Source of the DNA: Acetobacteraceae bacterium
GTDB lineage: Bacteria > Pseudomonadota > Alphaproteobacteria > Acetobacterales > Acetobacteraceae
Length of the DNA: 47,399 nucleotides
Reading direction: 5' to 3'
NCBI GenBank assembly: GCA_947474705.1
Contig: CANJJS010000032.1
Span: 1-47,399, forward strand
Shown here: positions 42,081 to 47,399 of the stretch, piece after piece
Layout of the letters: every line of letters starts with the position of its first letter
Position numbering within the stretch: the first letter of the stretch is position 1
Translations under genes and position numbers: made by a program
The notes under the pieces: generated by a model
Seen by the model: only the letters and a program-made list of their open reading frames with translations
The model's database searches: none
Told to the model about the DNA's origin: nothing

Positions 42081-42455
42081 ATGCGTAAACGTATCTGGAC
42101 GCTGGCTGTCGCCGTCATGGGCATTCTGACCGTGCTAACGGCCCGTCCGGCCGCCGCCGCCGACATGACCTGGACCATGCGCAGCACCTACGACTACAAG
42201 GTCAGCCTCGCGTTTTATTCGCAGGATGCCAACCGCGTCTGGCCAGGCAATGGCGAGGTCTATGTTCTCGCGGACTCGCGCCCCCACGCCTTTACCCTGT
42301 CCTGCCGTCGCGGCGAGACCATCTGCTACGGCGCCTGGCCAACCGGCGGCAATTCGTCGAAATATTGGGGCGTTGGCCGCGCGAACGCGCAGCGGTGCCG
42401 GACCTGTTGTTACGTCTGCGGCGAAGCCAACCCGTCGCGCGAACTCACCGACTGA
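42081..42455 (+). CDS. Small secreted cysteine-rich protein
   Basis: A 124-residue protein with a signal peptide (IWTLAVAVMGILTVLTARPAAA). The mature domain has MTWTMRSTYDYKVSLAFYS, then ICYGAWPTGGNSSKYWGVG and a Cys cluster CRTCCYVCGE; with CRRGETICYG there are six to seven cysteines, enough for three disulfides. Similar short exported proteins of unknown function are known in rhizobia; that family link is from memory of sequence style, not a search. GGGGAG precedes the ATG. Confidence 0.85.
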   Translation: MRKRIWTLAVAVMGILTVLTARPAAAADMTWTMRSTYDYKVSLAFYSQDANRVWPGNGEVYVLADSRPHAFTLSCRRGETICYGAWPTGGNSSKYWGVGRANAQRCRTCCYVCGEANPSRELTD

Positions 42456-42511
42456 ACCTGACGGACCAATGGGGCGCGCCGCGCGCGTCCCTTCCGGCCG
42501 CCCCCTGCGCC

Positions 42512-43135
42512 TCAGCGCCCGCCGAAACCGAGAAAACCCGCCGACGGGATCGGCGCCCCGGCATAACCCGAGACATAGCGGGGAACCGCCGTCGCGGGCT
42601 CGTCCGCCGCGGCCCGCCGGACCGGCGGCACGGCCACCGCGCGGCGCGGTGCCTCGGTGGCCTGAGGGACCATGGACGCGGGAAGATCGCGCCGGTCGGC
42701 GTCCCGCCGCATCGCCGGATCTTCCGGCCGCATCGACAGCAAGAAGAACGCGATATCGTTGCGTCCGAGATCGATCGACAGATCCAGGGCCGTCAGCCCC
42801 AACTCGTTCACGGTATCGATCCGCGCGCCACGATTGACCGCGTCGCGCGCGACGCCGATATCGCCACGGTTCACGGCATCGAACAACGCTTCCGTCGGCG
42901 TCAGAGTCGCCACCGGCGCGGTGGCCGGCGCGACCTCGCCAGGCGCTTTGGTGCCAGGCAACACCGGCGGCGGCGCCACGGTTTTATCCGGCGCGCCACC
43001 ACGCCCCAGACCGCGCGCCATCCCCGTCCCGCCCGGTCCGGTGGTTTGCGCGAAACCCGGCGCGGCTCCCAACACCGCCAACCCGAGGGGAACAGCGAAT
43101 CCAATGGCCAGGAGCCGTGTCATCGCGATGCGCAT
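42512..43135 (-). CDS. Exported ankyrin-repeat protein
   Basis: A 207-residue protein with a signal peptide (LLAIGFAVPLGLAVLGAAPGFA), a Gly/Pro/Ala-rich linker and a short ankyrin unit: ALFDAVNRGDIGVARDAVNR, GARIDTVNELGLTALDLSID, GRNDIAFFLLS (about two repeats, from residue 83). The last 60 residues are Ala/Pro/Arg-rich and disordered. Ankyrin repeats bind proteins; the periplasmic partner is unknown. Another ATG four codons in is possible as start. Confidence 0.85.
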   Translation of the reverse strand: MRIAMTRLLAIGFAVPLGLAVLGAAPGFAQTTGPGGTGMARGLGRGGAPDKTVAPPPVLPGTKAPGEVAPATAPVATLTPTEALFDAVNRGDIGVARDAVNRGARIDTVNELGLTALDLSIDLGRNDIAFFLLSMRPEDPAMRRDADRRDLPASMVPQATEAPRRAVAVPPVRRAAADEPATAVPRYVSGYAGAPIPSAGFLGFGGR

Positions 43136-43205
43136 GTCATTCTCCAGAGATCCATTCCATTCGGCCCCTTACATGCGTCGCGCCAGGCGCTTCGGCAAGA
43201 ACCCC

Positions 43206-44303
43206 TCACCAGCCATTCATCCTTGGCCACACCGCGACGACCTCGTCGGTGCCGTCCACGACATAATACCGGTCGTGCGCCGCCGCGGTCAGACAGGCGT
43301 GATTGGGCAAAACACGCAGTTTCGTGCCCACCGGCAATTCCATCGGAAACTCCGGGTCGAGCTCGACGACGCCATGCTCCTGGTAGGCTTTGCGCACGAT
43401 CGCCTGGCCCAGCGCGGGCTCGCCCTGGATGTCGCGGACCAGCCCGAAGCCGTAATCGGTCGGCGCCGCCTCGGTGCTGCGATCCTTCGACAAGGCCAGC
43501 GCGCCGGCATCGATCAGCACCCGCCCGCCGGGCCGCCCGATCACGCTGGTCAGCACCGTCAGCGCGATCGTGTCGCGCCCATGGGTTTCGATTTCCGCCT
43601 GGAACAGATCGCCCAGCATATAAACGCCCGCCCGAAACTCGGTCAGGCCCGTCATCGTCTCCGCATGCCGCCCGGTCGGCGAACTGCCCGCCGAGACGAT
43701 CGCGATCTTATGCCCCTCCGCCCGCAACCGCTGCGCCGCGTACACCGCGTGGCTCCGCTCCAACTCCGCGATCTGCGCGATCTCGGCGACGCTGCGCCCC
43801 TGATAGGAATGCCCGGCGTGAGTCATCACGCCCACCAACCGCGATCCCAGCCGTTCCGCGAGTTCGGAAATCAGATCCTCGGCGACCAGCACCCCGCCGC
43901 GCTGCTCGCCGCAATCGACCTCGATCAGCGCCTTGATCTCGGCGGGATGCGCGGCGATCGCGTCGGCCGCGAGAGGGTCGTCGGTGATGACCGTCACATC
44001 CGCGCCGCTCTCGTTCAGCCGCGCGACCTGATCCAGCTTCCCCGGCGTCACGCCCACCGCGTAAAGAATGTCCTTGATGCCGTGACTGGCGAAATATTCC
44101 GCCTCGGCCAAGGTGGAGACCGTGATACCGCCCGGCTGCCCCTCCAGCACCAGCCGCGCGACGTCGATCGACTTCGCGGTTTTCATATGCGGGCGCAGCG
44201 GCACCCCATGGCGCGCCAAAATGCCGGCCATCCCGCGGATGTTGCCCTGCAGCTTCTGGCGGTCCAGCACCAAACACGGTGTCGGCAAATCAACGAGTCT
44301 CAT
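43206..44303 (-). CDS. DSD1-family PLP enzyme (D-threonine aldolase/D-serine dehydratase-like)
   Basis: A 365-residue fold-III PLP enzyme. Seen: DLPTPCLVLD, the PLP lysine in RPHMKTAKS (K41), AGHSYQG, SAGSSPTG, and a C-terminal His/Cys pair in NHACLT (H335, C337) that binds the metal in eukaryote-type D-serine dehydratase. It cleaves or dehydrates D-beta-hydroxy amino acids. Its ATG overlaps the stop of the M81 gene (ATGA), making it the third gene of a tightly coupled operon. Whether the reaction is aldol cleavage or dehydration is open. Confidence 0.93.
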   Translation of the reverse strand: MRLVDLPTPCLVLDRQKLQGNIRGMAGILARHGVPLRPHMKTAKSIDVARLVLEGQPGGITVSTLAEAEYFASHGIKDILYAVGVTPGKLDQVARLNESGADVTVITDDPLAADAIAAHPAEIKALIEVDCGEQRGGVLVAEDLISELAERLGSRLVGVMTHAGHSYQGRSVAEIAQIAELERSHAVYAAQRLRAEGHKIAIVSAGSSPTGRHAETMTGLTEFRAGVYMLGDLFQAEIETHGRDTIALTVLTSVIGRPGGRVLIDAGALALSKDRSTEAAPTDYGFGLVRDIQGEPALGQAIVRKAYQEHGVVELDPEFPMELPVGTKLRVLPNHACLTAAAHDRYYVVDGTDEVVAVWPRMNGW

Positions 44304-45850
44304 GCTCCTGGGCTTTCGATCGAAAAAGTCGCGGTGTCGTCAATGGGAATGACCGGACGCGGCATGTGGCGCCAGGCGAAACGCGACAGCACCGGGCTGG
44401 TCAGGCCGGGCGCGTCCACCTCCACCACATCCTCGTGACGGAAGAACTCGTCGAACCCGCCGCGGAAATGGCCACGGGATTTGACGACAACCACCCGCGC
44501 GGCGGCGATATCCAGGCCGAACATCTCGAAAAACACGGGATCGGCGCATTGCACCCGATTGGCGATGACCACCACGGTCAAACCGCCGATCTTCAACGCG
44601 GCGCACAGCCCAAGGTCGAGCGTGTTGTTCGCGTAAATCCCCCGCCGCCCCCGCACCGGCGAATCGCGCAACCCGGCGACCGTCGCCTCCACGGTGAACG
44701 GCAAACTGAATTCGTCCCCCCCCTCCCGATTGAACGCGGCGGCAAACGTCGCGCCCATCCCGCGCGCATGCGCCTCGGCCGCCAAAGCGGGATCGTGGAT
44801 CACCCCGGCAAGACCGTCCTTCACCCCCGCGTCGAGGAAGCTTTTCAGAATCCACATCGTGTTGCCGCGCCCGCCGCCACCGGGATTGTCCGCGACATCG
44901 GCGAAAACCAGGGCATGGCGAGTTAGGTCCTCGGTGGATTTGGCCTTCGCGGTCGCGTCGTCCAGACTGGTCAGGTCCGGTTTGAACCGGCCGCGCCGCG
45001 CCCACCCGGCCTCGGCGATTTCCGCGGCCAGAGCGTCCGCCGCCGCCTGGTCCGTCGCCGTCACCACGACCGTCAGACCGTTGAACGGCGTGTCGCCATA
45101 CGCGAAACCGCCCATGACCGAGACGTTCAGGACCCGCCCGTCGTACGGCGCCTCCCGCATCCGCCGCTGTCCCAGATCGATCAGTTCCCCATACGGGCGC
45201 GCATGCGCGTCCTGACCCGTCAACTGAGTCACCGTCGGCGGCACGATCGGCAACCGGATCCGCGCCAGAAATGTCTTCGTCCCCGCGATCAGCCGCCGCA
45301 GCACCTGCGCCGCCTCCGCCCCCCGCTCCCGCATGTCCAGATGCGGGTTGGTGCGATACCCGATATACGCGTTCACCAGATCGACATTGGCGGGCGAGAC
45401 ATTGGCGTGCAGATCGTAGCTCGCGGCCACCGGCACATCGGAACCCACGATCCGCCGGACCAGCGCCAGCAACGTGCCCTCTGGATCGTGGTCGTTCGTC
45501 GTCAAACCCGCGCCATGCAGCACGCAGTAAACCCCATCCAACGCGCCGGCACCGCGCAGATCGGCCTCCCACTGCGCCATCATCCGGTCGAAGAATTCCT
45601 GAGACACCGGCCCGTTCGGTTCCGCCATCGCCAGCAACCCCGGCACCGGCTCCCACGCCCCCGCGGCATCCATATCCGCCACGAAACCCGGCATCTCGCC
45701 CAACATCATCGGCGCGGCGGAGCGGGCATTCGCCAACATCGCCTCCCCGCCCAGAAGCGTGCGCGCACGGAAATCCGTCTCATTCGCGACCGGCGCGAAC
45801 CGATTGCACTCGATGGAAAACCCCAGAAGGGCGATGCGAGGTCCGGTCAT
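44300..45850 (-). CDS. M81 family metallopeptidase (MlrC-like)
   Basis: A 516-residue protein with the MlrC N-terminal (MTGPRIALLGFSIECNRFAP, VLHGAGLTTNDHDPEG, ASYDLHANVSP) and C-terminal (DNPGGGGRGNTMWILK) domains. MlrC was first described as the last step of microcystin degradation, but close relatives are widespread and may act on small amides, dipeptides or lactams. Zn/Mg ligands are likely in YDLHAN, HGAG and NPGGGGRG. ATG at 45850 overlaps the stop of the upstream gene; its own stop overlaps the next start. Confidence 0.92.
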   Translation of the reverse strand: MTGPRIALLGFSIECNRFAPVANETDFRARTLLGGEAMLANARSAAPMMLGEMPGFVADMDAAGAWEPVPGLLAMAEPNGPVSQEFFDRMMAQWEADLRGAGALDGVYCVLHGAGLTTNDHDPEGTLLALVRRIVGSDVPVAASYDLHANVSPANVDLVNAYIGYRTNPHLDMRERGAEAAQVLRRLIAGTKTFLARIRLPIVPPTVTQLTGQDAHARPYGELIDLGQRRMREAPYDGRVLNVSVMGGFAYGDTPFNGLTVVVTATDQAAADALAAEIAEAGWARRGRFKPDLTSLDDATAKAKSTEDLTRHALVFADVADNPGGGGRGNTMWILKSFLDAGVKDGLAGVIHDPALAAEAHARGMGATFAAAFNREGGDEFSLPFTVEATVAGLRDSPVRGRRGIYANNTLDLGLCAALKIGGLTVVVIANRVQCADPVFFEMFGLDIAAARVVVVKSRGHFRGGFDEFFRHEDVVEVDAPGLTSPVLSRFAWRHMPRPVIPIDDTATFSIESPGA

Positions 45851-46983
45851 GCCTGAATGCCCATCCGCTCGGCGATCTTGCCCGTCGCTTTCAGGCCGCT
45901 CCCCGTCATGACCAGCACCGTGGTGTCCCCTTTTCCGATCGTCCCATTCCCCAACAATGTCCCAAACGCCGCCGCCACCTGCGCCGAGGTCGGCTCGACA
46001 TAAATCCCAAGCCGCGCGAGATCGAAAAGACCGGATTCGATGTCCGCCTCGGACACCAGTACAGCCCCGCCCCGGCTGTCGCGCAAGGCCTGAACAACTT
46101 CGGGGAGGCGGATGGGCTGGGCGATCGCCGTGCCCTCGGCGAGCGTGGGTTCGACCGGGCAGGGCACCGCCGTCAGCGACCTCGCCTGGAATGCCGCCGC
46201 GATCGGACCGCAATGCGCCGGCTGCACCGCGAAAATCCGCGGCAGGCGATCGATTTCCCCGGCGCGCAGCAACTCCGAAAAACCCAGAGCGCAGCCAAGA
46301 ACATTCGACCCCGCGCCGCAGGGCGTCACGATATTGTCAGGCACGCGAAACCCCAGATCCTCCCAGATTTCATAGGCGAGGGTCTTGGTTCCCTGCAGAA
46401 AAAACGGGTGCCAGTTGTGGCTGGCGTAGAAAATATTCGCGGCCTCCGCCTCCGCCGCGTCGGCCGTGTCCTGACGCGACCCCGGAATCAACCGAATCTC
46501 CGCCCCATATGCTCGCATCTGCACCGTCTTGGCCGCGCTGGTGGACGCCGGGGTCATGATCGTCGCCCGCATGCCGCCCGCGGCGGCATACCCCGCGACC
46601 GCCGCGCCGCCATTGCCGGAACTGTCCTCCAGCACATGGGAAATACCCTGCGCCCGCAGCAGCGACAGCATCACGCTGGCGCCGCGGTCCTTGAAACTTC
46701 CCGTGGGGTTCATCCAGTCGCATTTCAGCAGCGGCCGGGCACCATGCAGGTCGCGGGGGACGAGCGGGGTCATGCCCTCGCCCAACGTGATGGGATCGTC
46801 GATCGCGAAAGGAAACGCCGCCCGGTATCGCCAGAGGCTCCGGGTCGCAACATCGATCCGGTCCCGGGTCAGGCCCGGTAAAGGCGTCAGGAATAAAGGC
46901 GCCTGGCCGTCGCCACACCACCGGGGCGAGTCCAGCGCATAAGTTTTGCCGGCACGGGGATCGAGATAAGCGGGATCGGACAT
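45847..46983 (-). CDS. Threonine synthase-like PLP enzyme (fold II)
   Basis: A 378-residue fold-II PLP enzyme. Seen: GEGMTPLV, the PLP lysine in NPTGSFKDRG (K98), EDSSGNGGAAVAGYAAAGG for the cofactor phosphate and substrate, and TPCGAGSNVLG. The sequence is of the threonine synthase/threonine dehydratase/2,3-diaminopropionate ammonia-lyase group. It is unlikely to be the biosynthetic threonine synthase, because the N-terminal half is shortened and it is in an operon with M81 and DSD1 genes. Start at MSDPAYL with GCGGAG upstream. Confidence 0.88.
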   Translation of the reverse strand: MSDPAYLDPRAGKTYALDSPRWCGDGQAPLFLTPLPGLTRDRIDVATRSLWRYRAAFPFAIDDPITLGEGMTPLVPRDLHGARPLLKCDWMNPTGSFKDRGASVMLSLLRAQGISHVLEDSSGNGGAAVAGYAAAGGMRATIMTPASTSAAKTVQMRAYGAEIRLIPGSRQDTADAAEAEAANIFYASHNWHPFFLQGTKTLAYEIWEDLGFRVPDNIVTPCGAGSNVLGCALGFSELLRAGEIDRLPRIFAVQPAHCGPIAAAFQARSLTAVPCPVEPTLAEGTAIAQPIRLPEVVQALRDSRGGAVLVSEADIESGLFDLARLGIYVEPTSAQVAAAFGTLLGNGTIGKGDTTVLVMTGSGLKATGKIAERMGIQA

Positions 46984-47002
46984 GGGACTCCGCGGGGGGC
47001 CT

Positions 47003-47016
47003 GGGTTGAGCAACCC
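47003..47016. promoter_or_regulatory. Small palindrome in the 5' leader of the operon, candidate operator
   Basis: GGGTTGAGCAACCC, a 6+2+6 inverted repeat, lies 20 bases upstream of the threonine-synthase-like start and next to a TTATAA sequence. It may bind a repressor of the operon. Low support. Confidence 0.3.
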
Positions 47017-47043
47017 TTATAACAACCCACGCCCGTCAAGTCA

Positions 47044-47093
47044 GTCCGGCGGGTCCGGCGGCGAAAGCCCCGCCTCAGCCGGACCCGACGGAC
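47044..47093 (-). terminator. Hairpin between the edge gene and the PLP operon
   Basis: Arms 47044-47059 and 47078-47093 match at 15 of 16 positions, with an 18-base loop. It lies downstream of the partial gene at 47178 on the minus strand; no T-run follows, so it may only slow or protect. The remaining bases of the 194-base gap hold nothing else that I can see. Confidence 0.5.
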
Positions 47094-47177
47094 CGGCTCC
47101 GATCGCGGGTCCCGACGGGAACGTCCAATTCGAAACGCCCAGGTAGTTAGCAATGCCGCGGTGGAAACGTCCGGCGA

Positions 47178-47399
47178 TCAACCCGCGTGCATCGGACAGC
47201 CACCGGCGGATTTGCGGCGGCGGCGCGCCTGCTTCGCGTAGGCGCCAAAGGGACGGTCCTTGTCCTCGTTCGGGACCACGATGGTCTCGTGGTAATCCAT
47301 CCAGTCTTCCGCCGTCATGCCATCCATGCCCGGCACGAAATCGGTGGCGTCAAGCACCGAGTCCGCGTAGCTCGACGCGCGGATGGGCTGTGCCTGCAA
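47178..47399 (-). CDS. C-terminal part of a gene cut by the window edge
   Basis: The last 73 codons of a minus-strand gene entering from the right edge. The visible part, ATDFVPGMDGMTAEDWMDYH through VVPNEDKDRPFGAY, then a basic run ARRRRKS and the end GCPMHAG, has no domain that I can name. A TTG start at 47399 is only formal; the real gene most likely begins outside. Confidence 0.7.
   Translation of the reverse strand: MQAQPIRASSYADSVLDATDFVPGMDGMTAEDWMDYHETIVVPNEDKDRPFGAYAKQARRRRKSAGGCPMHAG

Noticed and set aside
42365-44438. Two long plus-strand frames over the ankyrin and DSD1 genes
   Set aside because: Antisense and low-complexity; the minus-strand genes show signal peptide, ankyrin and PLP motifs.
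1-47399. CRISPR arrays, transposases, phage genes, tRNA genes and restriction or defence systems
   Set aside because: No regularly spaced repeats, no integrase/transposase motifs and no tRNA T-loop signatures were seen in the intergenic stretches.

Overview
This is a GC-rich bacterial chromosome segment with about 40 protein-coding genes and little spare sequence. The phasin (polyhydroxyalkanoate granule protein), the SecB and Tim44-like genes close together, the ffh-rpsP-rimM-trmD-rplS order and the style of the interspersed palindromes all point to an alphaproteobacterium. Rhodospirillales, perhaps an acetic-acid-bacteria relative, is my best guess. No prophage, transposase, CRISPR array, tRNA gene or recognisable defence system was seen.

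Layout. 1-330: probable rRNA operon control region pointing off the left edge (minus-strand promoter plus boxA). 441-4051: minus-strand operon of gentisate 1,2-dioxygenase, FAD aromatic hydroxylase and luciferase-like oxidoreductase, closed by a strong terminator. 4237-4466: cluster of GC-rich palindromic repeats. 4495-7437: asd diverging from ggt. 7790-14971: an MFS carrier, a minus-strand group (PEP-mutase-like lyase, enoyl-CoA hydratase, MFS carrier, 2-hydroxyacid dehydrogenase) and a divergent Tat-type amidohydrolase. 15246-18372: solitary PemK/MazF toxin, then a three-gene amidase operon (tiny AtzG/GatC-like protein, amidase, alpha/beta hydrolase). 18481-20313: membrane histidine kinase without a response regulator. 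20522-24024: ffh-rpsP-rimM-trmD-rplS. 24132-24337: large imperfect palindromic repeat, followed by an unknown protein with a papain-like residue pattern.

25161-29192: SMP-30 lactonase diverging from an SDR, D-Ala-D-Ala carboxypeptidase diverging from a phasin whose promoter is bracketed by candidate PhaR sites. 29305-34179: orphan LeuD-type subunit, FKBP isomerase, FemAB/GNAT-like protein, secB and a histidine phosphatase on the minus strand, diverging from a Tim44-like protein coupled to a LutA/GlpC-type Fe-S protein. 34287-43135: small secreted proteins, an ADYC-type exported protein, an MDR alcohol dehydrogenase, an acetolactate-synthase-like ThDP enzyme, cytochrome b and c' genes, a LOG-family hydrolase, an unassigned 516-residue protein, a Cys-rich secreted protein and an ankyrin protein. 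43206-46983: translationally coupled operon of a threonine-synthase-like enzyme, an M81 metallopeptidase and a D-threonine aldolase/D-serine dehydratase-like enzyme. 47178-47399: the end of a gene cut by the window edge.

The overall picture is housekeeping blocks separated by small catabolic cassettes for aromatic acids, amides, lactones and unusual amino acids. Nothing here can be called a clearly new system. The best leads are the PLP/M81/PLP operon, the papain-like unknown, the 516-residue unknown and the two repeat clusters.
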